Assembly (NCBI RefSeq): GCF_000429225.1
Contig: NZ_AUBL01000033.1
Location: 1 to 50,444 of the forward strand
Direction of reading: 5' to 3'
Length of the DNA: 50,444 nucleotides
DNA from: Actinomyces dentalis DSM 19115
GTDB taxonomy: Bacteria; Actinomycetota; Actinomycetes; Actinomycetales; Actinomycetaceae
Shown here piece by piece: positions 1 through 8,100 of the stretch; position 1 is the stretch's first letter; every line of letters starts with the position of its first letter. Made by a program: the position numbers and the translations under genes. The notes under the pieces are model-generated. The model saw only the letters and a program-made list of their open reading frames with translations. It had not been told where the DNA came from and did not search any database.

Positions 1-639
1 GCCCTGGGGGCCATGTGCCGCAACCTGGGCCAGACCGTGGTCATGGTCACCCACGACGAGAACGCCGCCGCCGCCACCAACCGCATCATCCGCCTCACAG
101 ACGGACGCATCACCACAGACAACCCCACCACCCACACCGCACACCACCACGCAGCCCCGGCCGGCGCCCGCCACGGCGCGCCCGCCGGCCCGGACGCCCC
201 GGCGGCCGCCCCCGGTCCCGACCCCGCCGAGCCCCCGGCGCCGGCGGCCGCCCCCGGTCCCGGCCCGGCCGGGGACTTCCGGGCCACCGTGCCCGTACCC
301 GCGCGCAGACCCGCCGCCCGAGGCGGCCGCACCGCCCAGTCCCCGGCGGCGCCGGGCGCCTTCACCGTGCCCGTGGCCACGACTCCCCCGCGCACCAGCA
401 CCGCCCGGCCCCCGGCCGGCCCGGACGGGGGCCCGGTCGGCGGCGCGACCGCGCGACTGGCCCCCGCCCCGCCGGCGCGCACCGCCCCGCCGGTGCGCAG
501 GACCACCCGCGCCCCCGGCGCCACCCACTACCCCGCCGCCCCGGGTCGCCCCGCCACCGCCTCCTACTTCCCGGCCCCCCGGGCCGGCGCCGCAACCACC
601 GGCCCCGCCGGCCCCCTCCAGACCAGGAGGATGCACTGA
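1..639 (+). CDS. ABC transporter ATP-binding protein, MacB/LolD type (copy 1, 5' truncated by window edge)
   Basis: Only the C-terminal part is in the window. The first codons ([20 protein letters not shown]) contain the switch histidine of an ABC ATPase and are nearly identical, in DNA too, to the complete ATPase at 14562-15593. The ABC fold ends near the ITTDNPTTH segment. About 170 residues of Pro/Ala/Gly-rich, partly His-rich low-complexity sequence follow, longer than in the other copy and unusual for this family. The stop TGA shares its A with the ATG of the permease at 639, so the two are translationally coupled. By family knowledge it would power the adjacent FtsX-type permease at the cytoplasmic membrane. 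Walker A, signature and Walker B lie outside the window. Confidence 0.9.
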   Translation, partial: ALGAMCRNLGQTVVMVTHDENAAAATNRIIRLTDGRITTDNPTTHTAHHHAAPAGARHGAPAGPDAPAAAPGPDPAEPPAPAAAPGPGPAGDFRATVPVPARRPAARGGRTAQSPAAPGAFTVPVATTPPRTSTARPPAGPDGGPVGGATARLAPAPPARTAPPVRRTTRAPGATHYPAAPGRPATASYFPAPRAGAATTGPAGPLQTRRMH

Positions 640-3092
640 TGCCCTCCCTGCTCGACGCCCGCCGCACCGCCGCCGCCCTGGTGGCGGTGGCCCTGAGCGC
701 GGCCCTGATCGCCTTCGCCTTCATCGTCTCCGACTCCTTCACCACCCAGCTCACCGCCGCCGCCCGCGCCTCGGTGGGCGACGCCGACGTCGTCGTCCTG
801 CCCCAGCGCGGCGAGGACCTGCCCGAGAGCACCGCGCAGAACATCGCCGCCGCACCGGGCGTTAAGAGCGTGCGGCCCTATATCGAGGAGCACGCGTTCC
901 TCGACCGGAACGGCGCCGGCGACGTCCACGTCTTCGTCCTGGACGCGCCGGGCGCGAGCGCGAACGTCACCGAGGGGCGCCTGCCCGCCTCGACCGGCGA
1001 GATCGCCATCTCGAGCGCCCTCGCGCAGACGGAGGGCATAAGCGTCGGGGACTCGATACCCCTGAGGTCCCTGGGAACCGATAGGCGGTCCGCCTCCGCC
1101 GTCACGGCGAGCGTCGTGGGCGTCATCGCGCCGACGGCGGCCATGACCCGCAACGACCCGCAGGACTCCTACGTCTTCGCCACCGCCGACGAGCGCGCAG
1201 CCCTGGGCCTGAACTCGACCCCCGCCGTCCTCTACGTCACCGGCGACGGAACCTCCGCCGCCGGCCTCCTGGACTCGGTGACGAGGGCGGCCGGCGGCGC
1301 CCAGGTCTACACCGCCGACGACATCGTCGCCATGCGCGCCGCGAACGGCCAGTCGGGGGTTTCGGCGACATTGACCCTGCTGGGGATCCTCGGTCCGGTG
1401 TGCGCGGTGGTGGCTGCCATCGTCATCGCCACGACCTTCACCACCCTGGTGGCCCGCCAGACCCGCACCACCGGCCTGCTGCGCTGCATCGGCGCCTCGC
1501 GCCGCCAGGTCATGGGCGCCGTGCTGCGCACCGCCGCCCTCACCGGGGTTCTCGGCTCCATCCTCGGCGCCGGGCTCGGGACCGGGGCCGCCGCGCTCCT
1601 TGTGCGCTCCGGCGTCGTCGACGGCCTCGGGTCGCAGTACCTGACCATCACCCCCGCCTCCCTGGCCCTGGCCGTCGGACTGTCCGCCCTGGTCACCCTC
1701 ATCGCGGTTCTCCGACCGACCCGCCGCGCCGCCCGCGTCTCGCCCCTGGTCGCCCTGACCGGCGTCGTCGCCGACGACCGCACCCTGGGCCGACGCCGCC
1801 TCATCACCGCGGTACTCGGCGTCCTCCTCATTCTCGCCGGCGCCGCCCTGACCGGCGTCGCGGTCCTCATAGGGGTGCCCGAGATCACGGCCGTCGGCGC
1901 CGTCGTCCTGACCCTGGGCATCCTCGCCGCCCTGCCGCTGCTGGTGGTCGGCGCCTCCCGGCTCATCGGGCGCCTGGCGGGCGCCGAGCGCCACCCCGTC
2001 CTCCAGCTCGCGGCCCGCAACCTGGAGCGCAACCCCGGCCGGGCGAGCGCGACCACGGCCGCCCTGCTCGTCTCCGTCGGCGTCGCCACCACGATGGTGG
2101 TGGGCATGGCCACCGTGGCGGCCTCCATGAGCGGCTACCTGGCCTCCAGCAACCCCGTCGACATTACCGTTCAGTCCGTTGCTCCCGACGACGACGCGGC
2201 CGCGCTCACCAGCAGGATCGAGCAGGTCGACGGCGTCAGGACAGCCGTACTCGTCCCCGAGCTCACCGTCCGGGCCGACTCCTCCGCCGGTTCGGATGAC
2301 CTGATTCTCCACGCGGTCGACGAGGCGGCCGTCGCCCCCATCATCCGCTCCCACGCGGGCCTGGAGGGGCTGAACGACGGCACCCTCGTCGTCGGCGAGG
2401 CCAACGAGCTGCCCGAAGGGAGCCAGGTCACCCTCACCGGACCGGCGGGTGCCGTCACTCTGAGCGTCCACGTCGAGAAGAGCGGTCTCGGCCCGGTCAT
2501 CACCCCCGCCGTCGCCCACCGGCTCGCGGGGGACGCCCCCACCGCCCGCGCCCTGTGGGCGCGCACCAGCGGCGACGGGTCCGACGCCGCCCCGGCCGCC
2601 CGCGTCCGCGAGGCCCTGCGCGGCACAGGCCTCGTCGTCACCGCCTCGGTCGACGGTCGGACGGCCTTCGTCACCCTCATCCATCGCGCTACCCTCATCA
2701 CCGCCGCGGTCCTCGGCCTGACCCTGCTCATCACCCTGTCCGGTCTGGCCAACACCACCGACGTGTCCGTCCTGGAGCGCACCCGCGAGATCGGGGTCCT
2801 GCGCGCCACCGGCACCGGGCGCGCACAGGTGCGGGGCCTGTTCCTCACCGAGGCCGTCCTCACCGCGGTTCTGGGCGGTCTCATCGGCACCGTCCTGGGG
2901 GCGGTGGTCGGGATCGCGGGTGTAACCGCTCTTATGGGGCCTGCGGGCGCCTCCAGTCTCGCCCCCGCCATCCCCTGGCTGGAGGTTCTGGGGATCCTCC
3001 TGGCCTCCGCCGCCGTCGGCGTCCTCGCCTCCCTGCGACCCGCCGGCCGGGCCGCCGCCATCGCCCCCGTCGCCGCCCTGGCCACCGACTGA
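639..3092 (+). CDS. FtsX/MacB-type ABC transporter permease (copy 1)
   Basis: A protein of 817 residues with an N-terminal membrane anchor (about residues 10-32), an extracytoplasmic domain, an FtsX-type membrane block in the middle (including the TTGLLRCIGASRRQ coupling segment), a second extracytoplasmic domain, and a second FtsX block near the end (VLERTREIGVLRATGTG). This duplicated FtsX layout is typical of exporters that move antibiotics, peptides or lipids out of the membrane. AGGAGG precedes the ATG by a few bases, and the start overlaps the ATPase stop. The first 70 or so residues are almost identical to the reverse-strand permease at 5437-7923, while the first extracytoplasmic domain differs, so the copies diverge in the likely substrate-sensing part. 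Confidence 0.93.
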   Translation: MPSLLDARRTAAALVAVALSAALIAFAFIVSDSFTTQLTAAARASVGDADVVVLPQRGEDLPESTAQNIAAAPGVKSVRPYIEEHAFLDRNGAGDVHVFVLDAPGASANVTEGRLPASTGEIAISSALAQTEGISVGDSIPLRSLGTDRRSASAVTASVVGVIAPTAAMTRNDPQDSYVFATADERAALGLNSTPAVLYVTGDGTSAAGLLDSVTRAAGGAQVYTADDIVAMRAANGQSGVSATLTLLGILGPVCAVVAAIVIATTFTTLVARQTRTTGLLRCIGASRRQVMGAVLRTAALTGVLGSILGAGLGTGAAALLVRSGVVDGLGSQYLTITPASLALAVGLSALVTLIAVLRPTRRAARVSPLVALTGVVADDRTLGRRRLITAVLGVLLILAGAALTGVAVLIGVPEITAVGAVVLTLGILAALPLLVVGASRLIGRLAGAERHPVLQLAARNLERNPGRASATTAALLVSVGVATTMVVGMATVAASMSGYLASSNPVDITVQSVAPDDDAAALTSRIEQVDGVRTAVLVPELTVRADSSAGSDDLILHAVDEAAVAPIIRSHAGLEGLNDGTLVVGEANELPEGSQVTLTGPAGAVTLSVHVEKSGLGPVITPAVAHRLAGDAPTARALWARTSGDGSDAAPAARVREALRGTGLVVTASVDGRTAFVTLIHRATLITAAVLGLTLLITLSGLANTTDVSVLERTREIGVLRATGTGRAQVRGLFLTEAVLTAVLGGLIGTVLGAVVGIAGVTALMGPAGASSLAPAIPWLEVLGILLASAAVGVLASLRPAGRAAAIAPVAALATD

Positions 3093-3294
3093 CGGCCGAC
3101 TGACCGCCGCCCGGCCCCGGGCCGCCCCGGCGCAGGGATGCGCGCCTCGTATTCGGAGGCGGTTCCGGCCGGGGGCGGTGCGCGCGGTCGGTGGCTCATC
3201 GGGTGCGTTCGATGGAGTTCTTGGTCGGGTGGTCGTCGGGGTCGGTTCTCGCGGGTGGGTCGGGGCGGTCGGCGGTCCATCGGGTCCTGATTCT

Positions 3295-3414
3295 GGCGCT
3301 CTGGGAGGATCGTTCCGCCCCGCACCCCGCAGCGTTGGCTACACAACCGCGGAATCATGCGGGAACCGCCGAGCGCATCCGGGGTGCCGACCCGAACGAT
3401 CCTCCCAGAGCGCC
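3295..3414. repeat. 120-bp inverted repeat with perfect 21-bp arms
   Basis: The arm at 3295-3315 is the exact reverse complement of 3394-3414. Pairing continues imperfectly inwards, for example GCACCCCG against CGGGGTGC. The element would fold into one long hairpin. It has no coding capacity and is not followed by a T-tract in either direction, so it looks more like a small palindromic or MITE-like element than a simple terminator. Confidence 0.75.
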
Positions 3415-3767
3415 ATTTCCCGCCTCGAGCGGTCTCCGCGGGAGTCTTCTCCGCGTCATCGGGTCGCGCGACACCTTCGAGCCGCCAAGCGGGGCGGCTC
3501 CTGCGCGTCCGGGGGGGCAGCGCGGACCGGTCCGGGGGCCGGGGTGCTCGCCGTGGCCGCCGTCCGTGCGGGGCCCGCGGCGGCGCAGGTTGTTCAAATC
3601 TGCCACAAAGGCCTGGATCTCGCCGGGGCGCCGAAAGAGAAACGTTGATATTCCGCGCTTCTTCTCGCCGCCGATCCCGCCGCGGCGGAGGTGATGGGCT
3701 GGTCAAGGTCGCCGACCTCGGGTGAGTCCCTTGGCGTGGGTTGTGCCGCGGGGTCCTGGCCGGCGGC

Positions 3768-3910
3768 CCCGGGGTCCGCGGAGGGCGCGTCGGGTCGTTT
3801 GCTACGCGCCTTCCTGTCCGCTGCGCTCCTTCACCCTCCGCTACGCCTCTTTTTCTCGTACAGTCAAGGAACGTAGCAGAGGAAGAAGGGCGTAGTAGAC
3901 GCGAGTGCCG
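3768..3910. repeat. Dispersed nested inverted repeat, copy 1 of 2
   Basis: This stretch matches 23290-23437 along its whole length with scattered differences. Shared blocks include TCGGGTCGT, CCGCTACGC, CTTTTTCTCGT, ACGTAGCAGA/GCGTAGCAGA and GGGCGTAGTAGACGCG. The ends are complementary to each other, and an inner pair (GCTACGC... against ...CGTAGC) nests within them. It lies downstream of a gene and is non-coding. Confidence 0.75.
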
Positions 3911-3951
3911 CCGGGCCGCCCGCACCCGCATTGCCGCCCGTTGAATAACTT

Positions 3952-3987
3952 CCGGGCCCGGGATCACCGCAGTGACCCCGGGCCCGG
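3952..3987 (-). terminator. Strong hairpin, terminator of the DUF418 gene
   Basis: A 16-bp stem (3952-3967 with 3972-3987, one G-T type mismatch) with a 4-base loop lies about 35 bases past the stop of the reverse-strand DUF418 gene. On that strand it is followed by AAGTTATT, a short T-containing stretch. Position and strength fit an intrinsic terminator of the low-U actinobacterial kind. Confidence 0.65.
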
Positions 3988-4021
3988 CATCGTATTCGTC
4001 GTCGCGCGATTCAGCCTGCGA

Positions 4022-5143
4022 TCAGCCGGCCGTGACGGGTCGGCCGGGCCGCAGCGGGACGGTCGAGTCGCGGGAGGCCGGCCGAGCCGTGACGGGTTGA
4101 CCGAACCGCGGCGGGACGGCCGAGTCGCGGGAGGCCGGGGTTGCGACGGGCCGGCCGGCCCGCAGCGGGACGATCCGCCACCAGGTCGCGCACCGCCACG
4201 CCCACTCCAGGGGACCGTAGGAGAAGCGGGACAGCCACAGGCGGCACGCGATCCACTGGACGGCCAGGACGGCCACGGCGACGACGAGCCCGGGCACCAC
4301 GTCGAAGGCCGACCTCGACTCCGCGTGAAGCATCATCCCCGCGGGCACCATGACGAACGTCGCGGTGACATAGCAGGTCAGGGCCATGCGCCCCAGGGGC
4401 TCGAACGCCGCTCTGAGGACCCGGCGCACAGGAGTGCGCCACAGCAGCGCCAGGAGGCAGACGTACAGGCAGGCCATGACGCCCCCGGCGACCCCGCCGG
4501 CCACGAAGAACCTGGGGTCGCCGGGCTCCCCGGCCTGCCAGGGGATCGCGGCCGCGGTGGCCGCGGCGAACAGCAGCGCCGCCGCCCCGACGCGCCGGTC
4601 GGCGCGCTCGAGCAGGGCGGGCAGACCGTAGGCCTGGGCGGCCGAACCGAGGAGGAGCAGCCCGGGCAGGGACAGGTTGCCTCCTCCCGCCACGGCGTAG
4701 GCGCCGATGGTGGCCGCCAGACCGAGTCCCAGGCGCCAGGAGCGCGGCACTGCGAGGACGACGGGCAGGGCGAGGATTCCCATAATGGCGTACGCGAGCA
4801 GGATCTCGTCGGGGTAGAGGATGGAGTTGAGAAGCCCGATGATGACCAGGGCGCCCAGGCGGCGCAGCAGGATCTTCCAACCGGCCTCGCCGCGCCGGAC
4901 GGCGGAGTCGATGACGAATCCCATGCTCATGCCGAACATGAAGGAGAAGATCGGGACGAAGCGGGTCGCCACGAGGAAGTACAGGGCGTTGGCGGCCGGC
5001 GGGATCACGGGGTGGACCAGGACGGGGCCGTGACGCCCCAGATGCATAATGTCGGCGGTATTGACCAGGAGAATGCCCGCAATGGCGAAACCGCGCAGGG
5101 CGTCGAGGAAATGGAATCGGATGGGGGCGGTGGAGGTGCTCAT
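4022..5143 (-). CDS. DUF418 family membrane protein (YeiB-like)
   Basis: This 373-residue membrane protein begins with RFHFLDALRGFAIAGILLVN, the hallmark N-terminal helix of the DUF418/YeiB family, which is related in fold to acyltransferase-3 membrane proteins. Several hydrophobic helices follow, including FSFMFGMSMGF. The biochemical role of the family is not settled; transport or modification of envelope components is usually assumed. The last 50 or so residues are an odd tail of 18-19-residue repeats (VPxRxGxPVTA...SRDS) made by a 57-base DNA repeat. The ATG at 5143 fits the family start; no good Shine-Dalgarno is visible. A perfect palindrome about 80 bases upstream suggests repressor or MerR-type control. 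Confidence 0.88.
   Translation of the reverse strand: MSTSTAPIRFHFLDALRGFAIAGILLVNTADIMHLGRHGPVLVHPVIPPAANALYFLVATRFVPIFSFMFGMSMGFVIDSAVRRGEAGWKILLRRLGALVIIGLLNSILYPDEILLAYAIMGILALPVVLAVPRSWRLGLGLAATIGAYAVAGGGNLSLPGLLLLGSAAQAYGLPALLERADRRVGAAALLFAAATAAAIPWQAGEPGDPRFFVAGGVAGGVMACLYVCLLALLWRTPVRRVLRAAFEPLGRMALTCYVTATFVMVPAGMMLHAESRSAFDVVPGLVVAVAVLAVQWIACRLWLSRFSYGPLEWAWRCATWWRIVPLRAGRPVATPASRDSAVPPRFGQPVTARPASRDSTVPLRPGRPVTAG
4032..4180 (-). repeat. 57-base tandem repeat encoding the DUF418 C-terminal tail
   Basis: About two and a half units start at 4032, 4089 and 4143 (GTGACGGG, GTGACGGG, GCGACGGG). The second spacing is three bases shorter, so the reading frame is kept. Each unit encodes about 19 residues. 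Confidence 0.7.
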
Positions 5144-5186
5144 GGTGTCGACCGTAGGCGCCGACGGCGTCGGTCACACCGGTCCG

Positions 5187-5248
5187 GACCGATTTTCCAC
5201 CCCGGGTTGCAAGGCCGCGGGAGCGTTGCCACCCGAGGGTGGCAACGC
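5187..5248 (-). promoter_or_regulatory. Operator region upstream of the DUF418 gene
   Basis: Positions 5223-5234 (GCGTTGCCACCC) are repeated exactly in inverted orientation at 5237-5248, separated by GA: a perfect 12-2-12 palindrome. A weaker related site (TTTCCACCC, CG, GGTTGCAA) lies at about 5192-5209, between it and the DUF418 start codon. Two dyads in front of a membrane-protein gene are typical of a TetR- or MerR-type operator. No such regulator gene is in the window, so the binding protein is unknown. Confidence 0.6.
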
Positions 5249-5298
5249 CGGGTCCGCCCCGCCCGCGGGCGCGTCACCCGATGGGCGGGCGGCCTTTT

Positions 5299-5373
5299 CG
5301 CCGAGAGGTGCACTTCGCACTCGAGAGCGCGGTTCCAACCGTCATTCTCGAGTGCGAAGTGCACGTCTCGGCG
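5299..5373. repeat. Dispersed long hairpin repeat, copy 1 of 2
   Basis: Arms 5299-5325 and 5347-5373 match over 26 of 27 positions around a 21-base loop; the core is GTGCACTTCGC. The second copy is at 23609-23697. Both copies lie just behind the stop codon of a reverse-strand gene, so they may also end transcription, although no T-run follows. Confidence 0.8.
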
Positions 5374-5436
5374 TCGAGGGGCCGCTGCGCGTGGTTCGCC
5401 GGGGCGTCCCGGGGCCGGGCGGCGGTCAGTCGGCCG

Positions 5437-7923
5437 TCAGTCGGTGGCCAGGGCGGCGACGGGGGCGATGGCGGCGGCCCGGCCCGCGGGTCGCAGGGAG
5501 GCGAGGACGCCGACGGCGGCGGAGGCCAGGAGGATCCCGATCAGTGCCGGCCAGGGGAGTTGCAGGTTGAGGCCCGAGCCGGCTTGCGTGCCCATGAGGG
5601 CGGACACGCCCGCCAGTCCGATGGCCGCCCCCAGGGCGACGCCGATGAGGCCGCCCAGGAGGGCGGTGAGGACGGCCTCGGCGAGGAACAGGCCCCGCAC
5701 CTGCGCGCGCCCGGTGCCGGTGGCCCGCAGGACGCCGATCTCGCGGGTGCGCTCCAGGACGGACACGTCGGTGGTGTTGGCCAGGCCGGACAGGGTGATG
5801 AGCAGGGTCAGACCGAGGACAGCTCCAATGACCACCGTCACCCGCTGGATCTGCTGGGAGAAGGCGGTGCGCCCGTCGGCCGAGCCGCTCACGAGCAGCC
5901 CGGTGCCGCGCAGGGCCTCGCGGACGCGGGCGGCCGGGGCGGCGTCGGAGCCGTCGCCGCTGGTGCGCGCCCACAGGGCGCGGGCGGTGGGGGCGTCCCC
6001 GACGAGTCGGTGGGCGACGGCGGGGGTGATGACCGGGCCGAAGCCGCCCTCCTCGACGTGGACCGTGAGCTCGGCGCTGCCCGCCGGTCCGGTGAGGGTC
6101 GCCTTCGAGCCCTCGGCCAGGTGGTAGATGCCGCCGACGATGAGAGTGCCGTCGTCCAGTCCCTCCAGGCCGTGGTGGGAGCGGATGACGGGGGCCACCG
6201 CGGCCTCGTCCACCGCGCTCACGGTGAAGTCGTCATCGCCCCTGGTGTTGGAGTAGGCGTCCTTGTTCTCGGGGGTCAGGCGCAGGCTCAGTTCGGGGAC
6301 CGCCACGACGGTCTGGACGCCGTCGACGCCCTTGACCTGCGCGGTGAGCGAGTCGATGTCCTGCTGCGCCGTCGTGCCCTGGACGCGGATGTCGATGGGG
6401 GCGCCGGAGCTGAGGTAGCTGTCCGTGGAGGCCGCGACGCTGGTCAGGCCGGTGACCATGGTGGCGGCCACGCCCACGGAGACGAGCAGGGCGGCGGTGG
6501 TCGCGCTCGCCCGCCCCGGGTTGCGCTCCAGGTTGCGGGTTGCCAGGTGGAGGACGGGGTGGCGCTCGGCGCCCGCCAGGCGCCCGATGAGCCGGGAGGC
6601 GCCGACCACCAGCAGCGGCAGGGCGACCAGCACGCCCAGGACGAGCACGACGGCGCCGGCCGCCGTGAACTCCAGAATGCGGGCCCTGACCGCCAGGAAC
6701 ATGACGGCGGAGCCGGCGGCGGCGATGACGGCGCCCGCGATGGCGGCGGCCAGGCGGCGTCGGCCCAGGGTGCGGTCGTCGGCGACGACGCCGGTCAGGG
6801 CGACCAGGGGCGAGATGCGGGAGGCGCGGCGGGCGGGCCACAGGGCCGCGATGAGGGTGACCAGGGTGGACGTCCCGACGGCCAGGGCCAGGGAGGCGGG
6901 GGTGATGGTCAGGTACTGCGACCCGAGGCCGTCGACGACGCCGGAGCGGATGAGGGCGGCCCCGGCTCCGGCCCCGATCCCGGCGCCGAGAACGGAGCCG
7001 AGAACCCCGGTGAGGGCGGCGGTGCGCAGCACGGCGCCCATGACCTGGCGGCGCGAGGCCCCCACGCAGCGAAGCAGTCCGGTGGTGCGGGTCTGGCGGG
7101 CCACCAGGGTGGCGAAGGTCGTGGCGATGACGATGGCCGCCACCACCGCGCACACCGGCCCGAGCACACCCAGCAGGAGCAGTGTCGCCGAGGTGCTGCT
7201 GCCGCTGTTCGCGGCGCGCATGGTGACGATGTCGTCGGCGGTGTAGACCTGGGCGCCGTCGGCCGCCTTCGTCACCGAGTCCAGGAGGTCGCCGGCGGAG
7301 ACCCCGTCCCGTGCGGTGACGTACAGGACGACGGGCGTTTCGCTCACGCCCAGGGCGGCGCGCTCGTCGGCGGTGGCGAAGACGTAGGAGTCCTGCGGGC
7401 TCTGCCGGGTCGCTTCGGCCCCGGGCTCGATAATGCCCACGATGGTGGCGGTGGTGGGGGAGGCGGCGTCGTCGGTCGGGTCCTTGATGAAGGAGGCCGC
7501 GTCGCCGACCCCCAGGTTCTGGTTCTGCGCGAACAACGAGGAGACCGCGACCTCCCCGGCCGCCTCGGGCAGGCGCCCGGCGGTCAGACGGGTGGTACTG
7601 GTCAGGGTCGGCGCGTCCAGGACGAAGACGTGCTCGTCGTAGGCGGTGCCGGGCCGATCGAGGTAGGTCATGCCCTCGATGTAGGGGCGCACGCCGGCCA
7701 CCCCGGACGCGGCGGCGATGTTCTGCGCGGTGCTCTCGGGCAGGTCCTCGCCGCGCTGGGGCAGGACGACGACGTCGGCGTCGCCCACCGAGGCGCGGGC
7801 GGCGGCGGTGAGCTGGGTGGTGAAGGAGTCGGAGACGATGAAGGCGAAGGCGATCAGGGCCGCGCTCAGGGCCACCGCCACCAGGGCGGCGGCGGTGCGG
7901 CGGGCGTCGAGCAGGGAGGGCAT
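5437..7923 (-). CDS. FtsX/MacB-type ABC transporter permease (copy 2, no ATPase partner)
   Basis: This 828-residue protein has the same two-FtsX-block layout as copies 1 and 3. The first 71 residues (MPSLLDARRTAAALVAVALS onward) equal copy 1, then the extracytoplasmic domain diverges (for example a segment containing DRPGTAYDEHVFVLDAP). The usual partner ATPase gene is missing upstream: only its promoter, leader and about 20 codons remain, ending TGA one base before this ATG. The permease frame is intact, so it is probably still made and may borrow an ATPase from copy 1 or 3. That is inference. Copies 1 and 2 face each other across the DUF418 gene. Confidence 0.92.
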   Translation of the reverse strand: MPSLLDARRTAAALVAVALSAALIAFAFIVSDSFTTQLTAAARASVGDADVVVLPQRGEDLPESTAQNIAAASGVAGVRPYIEGMTYLDRPGTAYDEHVFVLDAPTLTSTTRLTAGRLPEAAGEVAVSSLFAQNQNLGVGDAASFIKDPTDDAASPTTATIVGIIEPGAEATRQSPQDSYVFATADERAALGVSETPVVLYVTARDGVSAGDLLDSVTKAADGAQVYTADDIVTMRAANSGSSTSATLLLLGVLGPVCAVVAAIVIATTFATLVARQTRTTGLLRCVGASRRQVMGAVLRTAALTGVLGSVLGAGIGAGAGAALIRSGVVDGLGSQYLTITPASLALAVGTSTLVTLIAALWPARRASRISPLVALTGVVADDRTLGRRRLAAAIAGAVIAAAGSAVMFLAVRARILEFTAAGAVVLVLGVLVALPLLVVGASRLIGRLAGAERHPVLHLATRNLERNPGRASATTAALLVSVGVAATMVTGLTSVAASTDSYLSSGAPIDIRVQGTTAQQDIDSLTAQVKGVDGVQTVVAVPELSLRLTPENKDAYSNTRGDDDFTVSAVDEAAVAPVIRSHHGLEGLDDGTLIVGGIYHLAEGSKATLTGPAGSAELTVHVEEGGFGPVITPAVAHRLVGDAPTARALWARTSGDGSDAAPAARVREALRGTGLLVSGSADGRTAFSQQIQRVTVVIGAVLGLTLLITLSGLANTTDVSVLERTREIGVLRATGTGRAQVRGLFLAEAVLTALLGGLIGVALGAAIGLAGVSALMGTQAGSGLNLQLPWPALIGILLASAAVGVLASLRPAGRAAAIAPVAALATD

Positions 7924-7924
7924 G

Positions 7925-7987
7925 TCAGCGCACCCCCCTCTGGGCTGGGGCGCGGTGCGCGGGGGCGGGGCGAGGAGCTCGGTTCAC
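7925..7987 (-). pseudogene. Deletion remnant of the exporter ATPase gene
   Basis: A 20-codon frame starting GTG AAC CGA (7987) with GGGAGAAG upstream ends TGA at 7925. Its leader aligns with the leader of the intact ATPase at 14562 (shared AGTGCCATCA and GAACGG/GAACAG blocks). Its last bases (CCAGAGG...GTGCGCTGACATG) resemble the end of the intact ATPase (CCAGACC...ATGCACTGATG). This is what an internal deletion of about 1 kb would leave. The tiny frame may now act only as a translational lead-in. Confidence 0.6.
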
Positions 7988-8011
7988 GGAAATCTTCTCC
8001 CTGTTCGGTCC

Positions 8012-8100
8012 ATTCAACTGATGGCACTCACGGTAGGAGCGGGCCGAGAGCCGGGGGAATGCGCCGAAAGACGGCTTGTCGGCCCCGTCTCCGACTAAAG
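8012..8100 (-). promoter_or_regulatory. Conserved exporter promoter with two direct half-sites (copy 2)
   Basis: On the reverse strand CTTTAGTCGG (8100-8091) and CTTTCGGCGC (8070-8061) lie 30 bases apart. TACCGT (8035-8030) follows as a -10 candidate, then the block GAGTGCCATCA. Order and spacing match the region at 14441-14525. No good -35 hexamer is seen, so an activator, plausibly a NarL-type response regulator, is expected to bind the half-sites. Confidence 0.6.

Larger units (their letters stand above)
3093..4021. other. Intergenic region of 929 bases with repeats, no gene seen
   Basis: This gap lies between exporter copy 1 and the convergent DUF418 gene. Open frames here are GC-rich shadows without family similarity or ribosome sites. 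It holds a long inverted repeat (3295-3414), copy 1 of a dispersed nested repeat (3768-3910) and a terminator hairpin for the DUF418 gene (3952-3987). Nothing else is recognisable. Confidence 0.7.

Noticed and set aside
564-2684. Long open frame antisense to exporter permease 1
   Set aside because: Its sequence is a Gly/Asp/Ala-rich shadow typical of the antisense of a high-GC gene. The same kind of frame appears opposite every real gene here and has no domain signature.
4011-5177. Alternative reverse-strand frame of 388 residues overlapping DUF418
   Set aside because: Arg/Pro/His-rich shadow. The other frame gives a proper membrane protein with the family N-terminal motif.
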